DNA of 64,000 bases from Acanthamoeba lenticulata (GCA_002179805.1 NAVB01000171.1:1-64000); one strand, 5' to 3'. Shown: positions 1 through 12,639, counted from the first letter of the stretch. Notes: generated by a model from the letters alone, not told the origin. A program made the numbers and translations.

Positions 1-3000
1 AAGCATGTCCAGCGCCGCAAGGCCGATGTTCAGCGCCGGCCGCATCTGGTGCTGCTGGATGTGGAACTGCATCTGGATCTCGAACACGGCCACCTTCTCG
101 ACGGGCGTCGCCGCGTGCCGCAGCATCGTGCGGCACAGCTGCTCGGCCTTGCCAAAGTCCGTGTTGAGGAACTGCGCCACGGTGGCCTCGAGGAACACCT
201 CCATCGTCAGCGTTCGTCGCTCCGCCTGCCAGCACTCGGCCTCGTTGTCGTCGACATCGTTTTCGCCGTCGGTGTCGACGGTGGCGCCGAGGAGGCGGAT
301 GGCGAGGTCGAGGTACTTGACGGCGGCCTGGTAGGCCATCGCGGCGCGGGCCTTCTTGCCCGCGGCAAAGTTGAGCCGCGCCACCACTTGCCGCTCGGCG
401 GCGTTGGCCGCGGGGTCGTCGCCGTCGGCAGCCAGGAGGAGGTCCAAGCCGATGTTGATCTGATTGACCAGCACGAAGAGCTCCTCATCGATGCGGGCTT
501 CGTCGCCGCCGAGGTCGGCCAGCAGCCGGCGGCCGATGCGGAGGTGCATGGCCGGCCGCTGGTGCGCGGGGATCATGAGGTAGGCCGCCTGCTGCACGCG
601 GTCGTGCAGGAAGCGGTACATCAGCGCCCCGCCGGGCTTGCTTGCCGACTTTGGGTTGGCTCTTTTCATGCAATCATCAGTGTTGTCCTCGGCGCCGAGC
701 TGAGGGTCGTTTTCGTTGTCGCTCTTGCCGTCATCGTCATCGCCATCGACGGCCAGGCGCTGGCAGGCGAGAGGCAGTACGAAGCCGGCCTGCAGCGGCT
801 CATAGAGCTCCTCCAAGACGTCGGCCGGAGTGGTGGCCGAGACGACGGCCAGCGTGTCGAGCGAGAACTTGTCGCCCACGGCCGCCGCGAGCTGCAGGAC
901 CTGCTGGGCCTGCGGGCTCAGACGCTGGATCTGCTGGACCATCAGGTCGACCACGTTCTCCGTCACGGCCACCGCCCGCCGTAGGTGGTCGATGTCCCAT
1001 TCCCACCGGCCGCCCTCCTCGTCGGCCACTCGCAGCGGCGACGACGTGGAGAGATGAGGCAGCGACGACGACGACGATGCCGAGGTGAAGGTGCCGGTGA
1101 AGGTGAAGTGGAGGAGGCCGTCGGCGTAAAAGGACCGCAGGAGCTGGTTGATGAAGAACGGATTCCCGCTCGTCTTCTCCTCCAGCAGACTCGCCATCCC
1201 GCTTGCCCGCTCGCGCCCGCACCGCAGCGTGTCCTCCACCAGCGCCATCACGTGCTCCCGCTCCAGCGGCTTCACCTCGATGTCGGTCATGCGCGCGCCG
1301 TTGGCCGCGAGCTCGCGCAAGGTGGCGCGGAGCGGGTGGGTGGCGTCGACCTCGTTGTCGCGGTAGGCGCCGATGAGCATGAAGTGCCGCAGCTCGGGGT
1401 CGGACGCGATCAGCTCGAGCAGCTTGAGCGACGCCACGTCGGCCCACTGCAGGTCGTCCACGAACATCACCAGCGGCCCGGCGTCGGCCGTGCAGAAGAC
1501 GCGGACAAACTGCTGGAAGGTGCGGTTGAAGCGGTTCTGGGCCTCGCCCGGACCCAGCTCGGCCACGGGCGGCTGCGGCCCAATGACCAGCTGCAGCTCC
1601 GGCAGCAGCTCGATCAGCAGCTGGCCGTTGGCTCCGACGGCCGTCCGGATCCGTTCGGCCCACAGGCCTACGGCCTCGTGGCCTTCGCTCAGAATCTGCT
1701 CGATGAGGTCGTTGAAGGCCTGCGCCACGCTGGCCGTGCTCTTGCACAGCTGGTCAAACTTCCACGTGATGAAGTTCCCCTTGTGGTCTCGCGCGGATTC
1801 ATCGATGACGACCGGGGCCGCGTCGGCGGGGACGGCGGCCATGGCCTTGTGCACCTCGTTGATGATCGACGACTTGCCGATGCCGCTGTAGCCGCGGACC
1901 ATGACTGCCTCTATAGTTCCGCCCGTCTCGACGCGCTTGTAGGCCTGGACCAAGCGCTCGACCTCGGCATCGCGCCCATAGAGCCTGGACGACAGCACCA
2001 GGCGGCTGCGCTTGTCCATCTCTCCGGCCTGAAATTCGCGCAGTTCGCGCGTGGCCGTGTGCGATCCGGCCTGCGCGAGGATGAACCGCGAGTCCAGGTA
2101 GCGCAGGTCGACCAGCAGGCCGTCGTCGCTGTGATAGCGCTCCTCGGGGCTCTTGGCCAGCAGCTTGTTGATGACGTTGCACAGGCCCTGCGGCGGAAGC
2201 TCGGCGTCGAGGCCCTCATGGGTCATGATGATGTCGACCGGATTGGGCGGCGGCTTGGCCATGTGGTAGTGGATGTAGGCGATTGGGTCGGTGGCCACAA
2301 ACGGCTGCTGGCGCGTTAACAGCTCGAACAGCGTTACACCAAGCGAGTAGAAGTCTATGTAGATAAAACATGTAGAAGCAATACATACATAACGTTGTTA
2401 TACATAAAATACATAAAGTATTTTTTTAAAAAAAGAATAAAAGTATATAGATTAAAAATAGAAACGAACCAGTGCGATAGTCGACAGCGCGGTTCATGCG
2501 GCCAGTCTGCTCAGGCGACATGTAGGCAAAGGTGCCCTCGAGCTCCTTGACCCGCTCTCTGGCGCCGGGCCGAGTGGCCGGCGAGCGAGGCGAGTTGCGG
2601 GCGGGGCGTTCGTCGACGAGCCCCGACCGTGTAGAGATGCCAAAGTCGATGAGCTGGAGCCGGCCTGTGCGTTCGTTGTAGAGGATGTTGTCCGGCTTGA
2701 CGTCCTTGTGGACGACGCCCCGCTTGTGAAGCTCGCCCAAGATGCGCGTAAGCTCGATGCCGACGCGCAGCAGCTCGGCCACCTTCATCCGCCGCTGGAG
2801 CAGCACCTCGCGGAGGGTGATGCCATCAAAGTCCTCGAGGACGAGGGCGAGGCCACTGCCAAAGCTCTCGACCTGGACGGCCTTGACCACGCCCTCGATG
2901 TTGAGGTCCTTGAGCACGGCGTACTCCTGCCGCACCTTGCGAAGCTCGCCGACGGTGGGCACATCGCTGGCGAGGGCCTTGATCACGAACCGCTGGCCGC

Positions 3001-3277
3001 CCTTCACGGCGCGGAAGATGCGCGTTCTTTGGCTCTCGTACAGGATCTCCACCACACCGTAGCTACCGACATCGAAAAACGGCACGTTCCTGCCACGCCA
3101 AGTTATCCATCCCGTTGTGTGCCGGTAGTGAGTTTGTTTTTCTTTTTTTAAAAAATGATTTGTAAAAGATGGGACCAACCTCGATGCTTTGGTGACTTCT
3201 GTTATTGATTGGGGTTCGTGGTGGCGCTCCAGCTGTCTGGAGGCTGGCCGACCTTCCATTCGTCTGACCGGTTCCAT
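1..3277 (-). CDS. Ser/Thr protein kinase fused to AAA-type ATPase (partial, C-terminus off window)
   Basis: Exons 3277-3180, 3089-2470 and 2354 to the left edge. The reading frame is still open at base 1, so the C-terminus is missing. The kinase domain follows a short N-terminal stretch: catalytic loop VVHKDVKPDN, then IDFGIS, then a spliced RTDFYSLG segment. It is followed by a P-loop ATPase with Walker A GYSGIGKSS and Walker B LVMFVDDLQWAD, then helical TPR-like sequence. Kinase plus AAA_16 plus helices is the front half of the multi-sensor kinases known from cyanobacteria and some protists, which usually continue into GAF and histidine-kinase domains; that continuation is inferred. The first exon is the weakest part. 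The start at 3277 is the first ATG in frame after a stretch of As, and an alternative acceptor near 3071 would remove about six residues. Confidence 0.85.
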
Positions 3278-4085
3278 CCAAAAAAAAATAAAGATCAATA
3301 ATCCATCATCTGCAGCGGAAGAATGGGGCTGAGATCCATCATCAACTGCGCGCACCACAAAGGCGATGCTTGAGGGCCTCACGAGAGGACACGGCCCGCC
3401 ACGCGTAGGTTCGATGGTGTGCCGCGTTGCACCTCAGCCTTAAGTTGAAAAACCAAACAGCACACACAAAAGAGGTGAGTGTGGCGAGTGGAACACAAAA
3501 CCGCGGTGGGCTCACATGAAAAGGGATGACAATGCCGACTCCAGCAAGCACGCTAAAAGCCTAAACAATGACAGGGACGCGCCCGATGCATCCTGCTCTG
3601 ATTTTGCGCTGACATGGAAGAAATCTTTTTCCAACGCCCAAGGGGAAGCGGGTGCACCTGGTGATGATCAGGGGGTAGGGGCAGCAGCGCGAAAGGAGTT
3701 CCTTCCTTTCCCCAAGGCAGCGCCAGCCAGAGCCACCAAGTCTCTTGCTCTTAGAGGCGCTTCCCTCGTCCCGCGTGCGCGTGTGAGCCGATGCACGTCT
3801 TCTTTTTTGCCTTTGGGTCCTTTTCTTGCACCTCTCACGTTACTGGTTTGCCGCCGCACAGAGCTCGTCGTTGATGCTTCCCCGTTGCTGATTTGACACG
3901 CGGGCTCGTGCCCGTCAGTTGTCTCCGCGCTAACCTCCGCCGACCACAACTGTTTTCTATCAGTTTATTCACTGGCATCTTCCCAAGAATGTTACGCAGT
4001 TGTGAAGTTAAACAACAAAGGATGTTTGAAATATTTTAGATCGAGTGTGTCGACACTCCCTGTTGGGAGGCACGTGCCGAGGGGA
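3278..4085. other. Intergenic region with no gene seen
   Basis: This lies between the 5' end of the kinase/ATPase gene and the 3' end of the NUP42-like gene, both on the minus strand. Both strands have only short ORFs without recognisable sequence or coherent splice structure. It probably holds the kinase promoter and the NUP42 3' UTR. Confidence 0.5.
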
Positions 4086-5805
4086 TCAATAGCACAGCGA
4101 AGAGGGAGGAGGGCTTTCGGGGATGTGGCCGGGAGTGAACTGCGGCGCCTGGAAGGCCGCCAGGTCGTCCTGCGGGGCGGCGGGTGCTGTCGGCCCGGCT
4201 GCTATGGCGGGCGCACTGCCGCCAAACAAGGCCGAAGACGAGGCAGCCGCTCCTGCGCTCGTCGCCGGTGGTGGCCCGCCAAAGAGACCTCCGCCGCTGC
4301 TCGCTGGTGGTGTTGTTGTAGCAGAGGTCCCAAAGAGCCCTCCGGCTGCCCCTACGGCACCCGCAGCGCTAAAGAGACCACTTGGTGCACCACCGCCACC
4401 TGTCGTGCCTTGGCCAAAGAGGCCGCCAGATCCGCTACCAGCAGCAGCGCCACCACCGGGCGGACCACCAAAGAGGCCACCTCCCGCGGTTGGTCCTGCT
4501 GCGCTGGCAAAGATGCCTCCAGCGGGGGCTTGTTGCGCTCCTCCTGCGGCGCTGCCGCCGAAAAGGCCCGAGAAGCCGGAAGTCGTCTGGGTCGCTCCGC
4601 CACCACCAAAGATCGGGGTCGACGCAGCGCTGCCCTGCACGGGTGGCACCGACACGCGTGTTGCGGTGTGAGGAGGCCGAAAAAATGGTTTGAGACAACA
4701 CGGATCTTGTCGGCATGGGACCGTACGCCAGCCGTCGAAGGATTGGACAATAGACCAGCAAAGCCACCAGCCCCGCCAGCGCCAGCAAAGCCGGTGCCAG
4801 CGCCTCCACCGGCGCCAGAGAGCAGACCAGAGAAGCCGGTGCCAGCGGCGCCGGTGGCCGCACCACCCCCGCCAAAGAGACCTCCGCTGGATGCCGCTGG
4901 CGCCGCAGTCGTGGCGCCAAAGAGACCGCTAGATGCCGGCGCGCCTGTCATAAGCCCAGAGGTCAGCACGTTATGCTACTGCTGCTGCCCGGGTGTGATG
5001 TGGGCCAAACACAAAGCAAGAGTCGTACCGCCAGACAGCATCGCCGCAAAGCCACCGCCTGATGGAGCGCCGCCAAAGGTGGACGACTGCGCGCCAAAGA
5101 TGGAGCTTGAGGGCGGAGGAGCGCCGCCGACGCTCATCGTCATGGTTTCGTGCTGGTTGCCGCCGCTGAAGCAAAAGGGGTCCTGCAACAGCCGTCGTCG
5201 TCGCTCGTTGTACTCGTTGTGCATCTGCTGAACCATTTGATTCTACACGCGCAGCCAAGTCAGTCAGCCAGTAACGCTTGGCATGAAGCAAGCTTACTTG
5301 GAGAGAAGAAGAGAGGGGGGGGGGACAGAGCACGCACGGTGGCGTTGTAGTTGCCGTGCTGCTTGAGATCCTGGTAAGACTGCAGGCGAAGCTCCTCGAA
5401 GGAGAGGTCGCCTGGCATGCTGGTGGGCACCCCCTTGTCATACGCGTAGGCGCTGAAAGGCCAAATAGGAAGCTGCTTGAAGTCTTCTTCGATAGTCTTG
5501 ATGATTTGGGCCTTTGTGACTCCTCCTGCGCCGCCTCCTCCGCCACCTCCTCCGCCACCTCCTTGTCCTCCACGGCCGCCTCCTCCGCCTCCACCTCCTC
5601 CGCCTCCTTGTCGAGCGCCGCCGCCTCCGCCGCCCAACACGCTAAAGGGATTGGAATTGGCGGGATGCTGGAAGTCGCAGTTGTTGCCCTTCTTGCAAGA
5701 GCCACTGGCCCAGAACTTGCACACTTCATTCTTCTTCCTGCCGCCACCTCCGCCACCTCCGCCTCCTCCAGAACGATTCCTGTGTCCGCCCCCTCGATGG
5801 CTCAT
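4086..5805 (-). CDS. NUP42: NUP42-like CCCH zinc-finger FG nucleoporin
   Basis: Exons 5805-5338, 5242-5029, 4944-4727 and 4634-4086 give 482 residues. It should sit on the cytoplasmic side of the nuclear pore and recruit the mRNA-export factor Gle1. Residues about 24-50 hold a CCCH finger (CKFWASGSCKKGNNCDFQH), flanked by poly-glycine tracts. Next comes a helical segment starting KAQIIKTIEEDF, then about 300 residues rich in GLFG-like FG repeats (GGLFGG, SGLFG). The C-terminus (FQAPQFTPGHIPESPPP) resembles the conserved Gle1-binding tail of NUP42. Finger, FG repeats and tail occur in the family's order. All four exons join in phase, with introns of 84-95 nt. The long proline-rich ORF on the opposite strand is a shadow of the FG region. 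Confidence 0.9.
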
Positions 5806-5940
5806 TTATTCGTTTGATTTGTTGTTGTTTTATCTTTTCAATTTATTTATATTTTCAAAAGCGAAAAAGCGAAACTTATTCATCTTGCTCTCGCGCCATT
5901 CGGCCGCATCCAGCACTCGCGCCGTCGTTGTTGTTGTTGG

Positions 5941-8298
5941 TCAGTAGCCCAGGAACCTGATGGTGACCAAGCCGTGCGTGTCGTTCCCGAGGCGCTTCTT
6001 GACGTCGAAGCCATCGCCGCGCACGAAGCTGCCCCCACCTCCACCGCCCTGGCCGCCTCCACCGCCCGAGTAGCCGCCACCGCCTCCGCCGCCCTTGTTG
6101 CCCACGCCCCCGCCGCCGCCAAAGCCGCCACAGTCGCCACCCGCGCCGCCGTCGAGAAACGACTTGCCCGACCCGCTCGAGAAGAAGCCGCCTCCACCGC
6201 CTCCATAGCTGCGCTCCCAGGGTGATGGTGATGGTGATGGTGATGATGAGCGCAGTGAGGCGCCAACCCGAGAAACCTGTTGTTCACGTACCTGTTGCCC
6301 ACCGTGTCGCCACAGCTACCGCGCTGGCCGCCCGGTGCGTGGTATCGCCCCACTCCGGCGGAACCTGAGGCGAGAGCAAGTCCACATTAATCATTGCTGG
6401 CGATGGTGGTGGAGATGATGAAGATGGTGAGAAGGGGATCCATACCGGCCTCTTCGAGGCTGGCATCACAGCCGTCCGAGTCGCCGCTCTGGCCGCGCGT
6501 GCCACCGCCCCCGCCGGCCACAAGGAGCGGTTCCTTGTCAATCCCGATCGCCACGAAGGAGCCTCCGCCGCCTCCCGAGTCAGGGCTCCGGCACTTGGAC
6601 TGTAAAATCGAGCAATGGCAACAACAGTCATGATGTCGGTCAGCACGCGCGTTGAGAGGGTTACAAGGTCGGTCGAGGGCGGCGGTACCATGCCGCCGAC
6701 CAAAATGTAGAGCACGTCGGCCTTGTTAAGCTTAAACGAGGCCGAAACGATCGCGCCCCGGCCTCCTTTCTTCTCGTTGCCGTCCGCAGCCTTGGCGCCT
6801 AGGGCCTTGATCCGATAGATGCCCGACCTGTTTAGCACGTTTGGTGAGTGGGTATCATTTACATCGAATAAAATGTACATTCCATACCGTTTTATCACAT
6901 GGCACTCGGTGGACGAAGTGCAGACGAAGGTGAGCGTGAGCTTGTTTCGCCGTCGGAATCGCGGGTTGTTCTCGCGCTGTGACTCTGGAATGCTCTGGAA
7001 GATAAAGACAACGACAAGACTGTCAGCAGCGGGCTGCACTAAAGTCGTGCATATCGAGGAGATTGTACATTGGGATCGGCGTTGTAGAGAAGGGCTTCGA
7101 ACAGGAGATTGTCAAAGATGTGGCTGACGTTGGCCTCGTTAAGGAGAGGCTCGTTCTGTCCGCCCAAAGAGCACCAGCGTGAGATGAGCTCCATTCAGCA
7201 GATCGGACAAAGGGCGGAGAAGCGGACCTTGCTCTTGAGGCTGGCCAAAGCCTTGGGCGAGAAGAGAGGGAAACGGATCAGGGAGACCAAGTCCTGAAAG
7301 TACTGCTTTCGTTCCGCGATGTCAAACTTGATCCACCGGCACAGCGCCTCGAACACGGTCAGTTCGTCGCCTGCGCGCACGTGTCAGCAGCAGCAGAAGC
7401 AGCCAATCTCGTGCACGAGCGAGCGTGAAGAATTACCTGAAAGCTCCTCGCTTTCGATCAACGTCCGGACGAGGCCATAGGGCAGGTGCATGAAGCCCTC
7501 GGTGTAGGCCACCTTGTTGAACTGGAGCAGGCACATGAGCCGGCTCCGCTCCTCCAGGTCGTGCATTTGCAACATCTGCAGGAGACAAGGAGGAAGATCA
7601 AGAGGTTGGTGGTCAGGACCAAGGGCAGGCGAGCCTGCATGCGATGAGGGTATCAATCAAATGCACCTGGGCCTTCTCGAGGAAGAAGCAGCAGGTCGTG
7701 GGGTCGATTTCGTTACCGATGAAGGTGATGAGCTCCTTTATCTCGTAGAGGTTGGCGATCTCCAGCACAGTGAAGATGTTGCCGCTTGTCAGCTCCAGAC
7801 GCGAAGTGTACATAAACTTGAGGATATCCCGCCAGCACATGACCTGGCCAACGTGTAGCAGCACCACAACCAGCAGAAGCCTTCTCAGCATGCTGAGGAA
7901 CAACAGAGCAGCAATGAGCTCGCGCTGTGCTTGAGGTGCTGGCAGCCAGCACGAGAAGGTACCTCGTCTTCTTTGGTGACCGTGATGTTGACTTCGTTGC
8001 GTTGGGCTTCGGTCATGCCCGACGTGAACATGGCGTGGAAGACGCGGCTCCACCCAGCCAGAATGGCTTTGTGGCATTTGAATCGCTCCTGGCCGACAAC
8101 AACGGTGACATCCGAGAAGGCTTCTTGATTCCAGAGGGATGAGATGATTGATACAAGCGCGTGTCGTCGTTTTACGAATTTGCTCGCTACCATCTTGGTG
8201 GCAGGGCTTGTAGGGGTGGGGCTTGTAGAGGTGAGTGGGGAGGCCACAAGGGTCTCGTCGCTAAGCATGAAATCTTCCTCTTCGTCTTGTTGCTGCAT
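5941..8298 (-). CDS. BTB/POZ-BACK protein with C-terminal ALK-type glycine-rich domain
   Basis: Ten exons: 8298-7963, 7843-7667, 7575-7437, 7370-7228, 7155-7069, 6994-6888, 6827-6689, 6599-6446, 6364-6292 and 6208-5941, giving 540 residues. The BTB domain (FSDVTVVVGQERFKCHKAILAG) lies near residues 60-160, followed by a BACK-like helical region. After a linker (about residue 330 on) comes a glycine-rich domain like that of ALK/LTK receptors (Pfam Gly_rich): GIYRIKALGAKAAD, NKADVLYILVGG, EPLLVAGGGGGTRG, then GGGGGG runs ending TIRFLGY. BTB-BACK proteins are usually Cullin-3 adaptors with Kelch or MATH substrate domains. Here the glycine-rich fold takes that place. There is no signal peptide, so a cytosolic protein is inferred. 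The start at 8298 is the first in-frame ATG; the frame extends upstream only from a GTG. Confidence 0.88.
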
Positions 8299-8417
8299 CT
8301 TGTTCGGTAGATGTTTTATTTTCTTTGTGTTTTCTGCTCTCTGGCCCGTGGTTGGCCCGACGTGAAGCGTTTCACAAAACGAAACGAACCCGACCGACAC
8401 TGCTGGTGCACGCACAA

Positions 8418-9396
8418 TCACTGCTCCTTGCTCTTCTTTTTCTCTTTAGCTATGGTGGCCAGCCCTCTGCTGGCCTTTTTCGCTGTCGAGTGCTCCGTGC
8501 CGCGGCGGCGCTTGCGGCACTCCTCCCACTCCCACTTGAGCAGGTTGTCGACCTGGAGCGAGTCCTTGACGTAGAAGTACTGGGCCACCGACCAGTTCTC
8601 GATGGTGGGGTACACGTGAGGTCCAAACACGTAGGTGTCCAGCGCGAACCTGCACACCAGCCATCAACATCACGCAGTGTGACACAGTGGCCGGCGCAAA
8701 CAACTCCAGCATGTCTGAACACGCCCAGCACGTACCACACGATGGCCATGAAGAAGCCCACGATCGCACCGACGACCACTTGCTCAAGCGTGTGGTGGAC
8801 GAACAGCAATCTGGTGCACCAAGACAAACAAACAAACAAATGATGAGCCACAGAGCGCAGAGATAACAGCAATGGGAGCAATAGACATCAACCTGGAGTA
8901 CGCCACGACGAGCGCGAGCAGGCCGAGACCACCGATGAGCGGGACCTTCCAGAACCGGTGCTGGAACTTGCATCTGGTGCGCGGGCGGAGCGAGAGAAGC
9001 ATGTGGTGTCAGTCCAGTGCGGGTTGATGAACATAAGCGCGCGTGGCACAGCGCAACGACGCACCGGAAGAGGACGATGAGGGTGACGTAGGTGGTGAAG
9101 AAGAGGATGAACTCAGAGTGGTTGGAGGGCATTCCGTAGTCCGTCCTCAGCGACGCGGCTCCCGTGCCATGCGGGCGCGGCTGTTTGATGATGCGCTTGA
9201 GGACCTGGTTGAAGGCAGCGTCGAAGAGCTGGCCCACGAAGAAGACCGCCACCCGGAGGTCACGCTGGAAGGCGCATAGGGTCGCGAGGGCGATGCACAC
9301 AAATACGGGTGCCAGCTGCGAGAACGCCACCACGAACGAGAACAGATCGCCCTCTTCGAATTCGATGCACGTCACTGACCACGATTTCAAACCCAT
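8418..9396 (-). CDS. DOLPP1: Dolichyldiphosphatase (PAP2 family)
   Basis: Exons 9396-9065, 8973-8893, 8810-8736 and 8649-8418 give 239 residues, matching the roughly 238 of animal DOLPP1. It hydrolyses dolichyl pyrophosphate to dolichyl phosphate at the ER membrane, recycling the lipid carrier of N-glycosylation. The PAP2 signature is present in order: KRIIKQPRP, then YGMPSNHS, then SRLLFVHHTLEQVVVG with the catalytic histidine. Four hydrophobic segments surround these motifs. The DOLPP1-specific C-terminal region (ENWSVAQYFYVKDS) and the N-terminal EFEEGDL segment separate it from lipid phosphate phosphatases. It ends in a lysine-rich tail (KEKKKSKEQ). Confidence 0.95.
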
Positions 9397-9604
9397 TTCT
9401 GACGAACCACCACTGCACAACAAAGCAGGGAGGTGAAAAGTCTGCCTCAATTAGATTCCTAACTGCACTAGCCTCGGTCCTCACCTCGTGTCGTCCGGCA
9501 ACCACGAAACAGAAAGAAATAAAAGAACAAATTAATTTTTAATCATTTCAATATTGTTTTACTTTTTGTAGACACCATCACGAAGGATTGCCATCAGGTC
9601 GTGG

Positions 9605-12127
9605 CTACACCCACCGACGAAGGGCAGCGGCCAGATCTTCCCTCTTGAGGGGCTTGAACAGGACATCAGACATGCCCACCTCGAGGCACCGCTTCGCGTA
9701 TTCCTTGGTGGCAGAGGCCGTGATCGCCACGATGGGGACCTCCTGGAAGGCGCTTCCGTTGGGCGCCTGGCCCATGACCGTCCGGATGTGCTTGGTTGCT
9801 TCGAATCCGTCCATCACTGCTCGTCCATGCCACGAGATCGATGGGTTAGCAGAAGACAACGAACGCGCAGGACAAGAGGCATGTACCTGGCATCTGGCAG
9901 TCCATGAGGATGACGTCGTAGCGCGGAAGACCGTCCTCGCCGCAGTTGTCGCTCAACTCACGGATGCACTCGGCGCCGTTGTTGACCACCTGTTCTCCCG
10001 CGTCGACCAGATCAGCGCACAAGCAAGCGAGTTGGCGAGCCGAGAGCATGCTCACGTACAGAAACGGTGCAGCCAAGGGCGGTGAGCATGCGCTTGCCCA
10101 CCTTCTGGTTGACGATGTTGTCCTCCACCAGCAACACGCGTAGACCGTCGAACTTGTCCTGCCTGACGTTGCCGTCAGCCGCGGCTGGCTGAACCACGAC
10201 AGGCACGGCCGGCTTGACGACGGGCAAGCGGAAGCGGCATCTGAACAAGTCCCATCGGGGTCAGCCGTACGCTCTCGACAAAGAACGAAGGCTCAGTTGG
10301 GAGACATACGTGAAGGTGGAGCCGCGGCCGGGCTCGCTCTCGCACTCGATGCGTCCGCCCATGGCCTGACACAGCCGCTGGCTGATGGCCAGCCCCAGGC
10401 CCGACCCGCCAAACTTGCGGCGGATTGACGTGTCCAGCTGCGAAAACGGCTGAACAAAAGCCACGGCGCCGACCAGGCTCAGGTGAGGCCCCGTGCCACG
10501 AATGAGGAACTCAAACAGGCCTGAGCGCGGTACCGTAAAGAGCAGCCGAAGGTGCTCCTCCTCGATGCCGATCCCGCTGTCGGTGACGGCCGCGACGACC
10601 TCATCGGGGTCGTCCGGGTCGTCGCTGCGCAGGGCGAGGCTGACCGAGCCATGCTCGCCCGTGAACTTGACCGCGTTGGACAGGTGCGAGCAAAGGACCT
10701 GGCGGAACCTGGAAGCGCCAATGAAAAAGCGGCCAGAATGCGGAGGCGACACGTCAGGAGGCGGAGTTCGTCTTTGGCCAAACACGACAGACGCACCTCG
10801 CGGGATCGCCCAGGTGGCACGGGTGCGCGACGGACACTTGAAGCGACATCTTCAGGTGCTTGGCTTCTGTCCGCGACGTGGGGGGGTGAGTGTCCGTCCA
10901 CAAGACCACAGCAAGCAGTCGTGAGAACCACAATACCGGCGGCGGGCTGGAGCAGCCGAAGGGCCTTCTTGGCCTCGGCGACGATGGAGAAGGGGATGGC
11001 CTCGAGCTGGAGCTGGTTGGACTCGATGCGCTCAAAGTCGAGGATGTCGCTCACCAGCGACAGCAGGTGCTCGGCACAGTCGGAGATGAGGCCCACGGCG
11101 GCCGTGGCCTCGGCCGAGCCCGGCAAGACCAAGTCGCGAAGCTCGCGGCTCATGGCAATGATCCCATGGATCGGCGTCCTCAACTCTAGTAGACCTTGTG
11201 GTGAGAATGGCCCGACGTTGTTGTGCGTTGCGGTTGAGACTCGGACGTACCGTGGCTCATGTTTGCCAGAAAGTCAGACTTGGCCTGCGTGGCGCGCCTG
11301 AGCTCGTGGTTGATGGCGTCCTTCTCGTGCAGGGCGGCCTCAAGCCGGGACGTGGCGTGGACTCGCGCGTGGTGGTGGCACGCGGCGAGGGTGATGACCT
11401 GGACCAAGAGCCAGCAGTCGCAGAAGCTCGCGCCCAGCGTCGTGTGGCGGATGGCCGGCGGGGGCAACAGGCCAGAGAAGTCGTAGGCCTCGCGCAGCAA
11501 GCGCAGGGCCGTCGTCTGGACGGCCACGGCGACGAGGGCCACCACGCAGGGGCGCACACCCTGGGCGTAGAGGAACAGCAGCGGGATGGTCATGAACCAG
11601 TGGTAGATGTCGCGCTCCTCTAGGTCGGTCAGCACGCAGACCGAGAGGACGACATCGAGCACGCCGCAGTAGATGAAGAGGCTCACGGTGATGCTCGTAC
11701 TGGCCCGGCTCGTCGGGCCCGAGGGCCTTCGCAGGGTCATGCAGAGCAGCGTGCCGGCCGCGAGTGCCATCGACGTGGAGGAGAGGCAGTTAAACGACAG
11801 CCGACGATCAAAGTAGAACTGGACGATGGAGAACCCTGCGGCGCCGAGGAGCGTGATGAGGACGTAGAGCTGGAAGAAGGGCGCCCCGCAGTCGGCTTCG
11901 AGGCGACAGCGCGCCATCTCGCCTGCCGCGAGCCCGAGCGTGGCGGAAGAGGGCGAGGGCTTCGTCCTGCTCGGGTCAACGTAGGGGAAGTTGTCCCTCT
12001 TCTCCTCCACCAACTTCTCGGGCTGGAGGGAGCCGATTAAGGAAGCGGCCCCCTGGCGCAGACTCAAGCTAAGGGAAGAGGTGAGCGAGCAGGAGGAGAC
12101 AGGAAGCAACACGCTGGAGGAGCGCAT
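9605..12127 (-). CDS. Hybrid histidine kinase 1 (six-TM sensor, HisKA, HATPase, receiver)
   Basis: Exons 12127-11251, 11185-10937, 10866-10797, 10708-10534, 10449-10310, 10240-10060, 9989-9887 and 9816-9605 give 668 residues. The N-terminus has about six hydrophobic segments (residues 90-265), ending at a conserved ACHHHAR motif. A short coiled coil leads to the H-box [11 protein letters not shown], with phospho-accepting His about residue 292. The ATPase domain has an N-box (SNAVKF) and G-boxes ([15 protein letters not shown]). The receiver starts at VLLVEDN, with phospho-acceptor Asp about residue 594 (ILMDCQMP) and Lys in ASATKEY. It can in principle run a His-to-Asp relay internally, while an HPt partner would be encoded elsewhere. 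It lacks the receiver intron at ASATK|EY that its three paralogs have. Confidence 0.93.
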
Positions 12128-12639
12128 TGGCTGGTGAGCAGGCAAGAGAATAAAGTGCCAAGGGCCCCCCTGTTCGGCAAGCCATGACCAACGCCCTCAG
12201 AAAGGTCTGCGTCGCTCAGTTGCGCCGTGTTGTGGTTTCTCATAGGTCTACATGGCGGTCTCACCATGGAGACGAAGATCCGGCTTGTTATGGTAAAGCA
12301 CATGGGAAATAGAAAAACAAGAGGCACCTCATTGGGTCTGACTGCCCCTTCGACCAAACAGCGGCGAAAATAGTGGTGGTTCTCCCCAGCCGACGTCTTG
12401 TCCAACTCAGCTGACGTCTCGTCTTCCGCGGTTCCGACGGTTCAGCACAGTGGAAGAGAAGCCCCAACCCGCCCCAAAGGGGTTAATGGTCTCGAGAAAA
12501 AGGGCAGAGAGCTCGTTGTGTTCGCCGCGGGGATGGTGGGGACTCGATGATCATAAACAACGTTTTGTCGAAAAGGGACAAACAAGACCGGTCCAAGGCC
12601 ACCGTCAGCACTGTTTGGTGGCCGCGGCGGCCGTCGGCA
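12128..12639. other. Intergenic region with no gene seen
   Basis: This is the upstream flank of hybrid kinase 1 and the downstream flank of the next minus-strand gene. Short ORFs on both strands lack family resemblance and splice coherence. It probably contains the hybrid kinase 1 promoter. Confidence 0.5.

Noticed and set aside
49..2319. Long plus-strand ORFs (311 and 444 codons) opposite the kinase/ATPase gene
   Set aside because: They are antisense shadows of a GC-rich coding frame, with no recognisable domains; the minus strand carries Walker motifs in frame.
4002..5231. 409-codon proline-rich plus-strand ORF
   Set aside because: It is the complement of the Gly/Phe repeats of the NUP42-like gene, and its proline richness follows from glycine codons.
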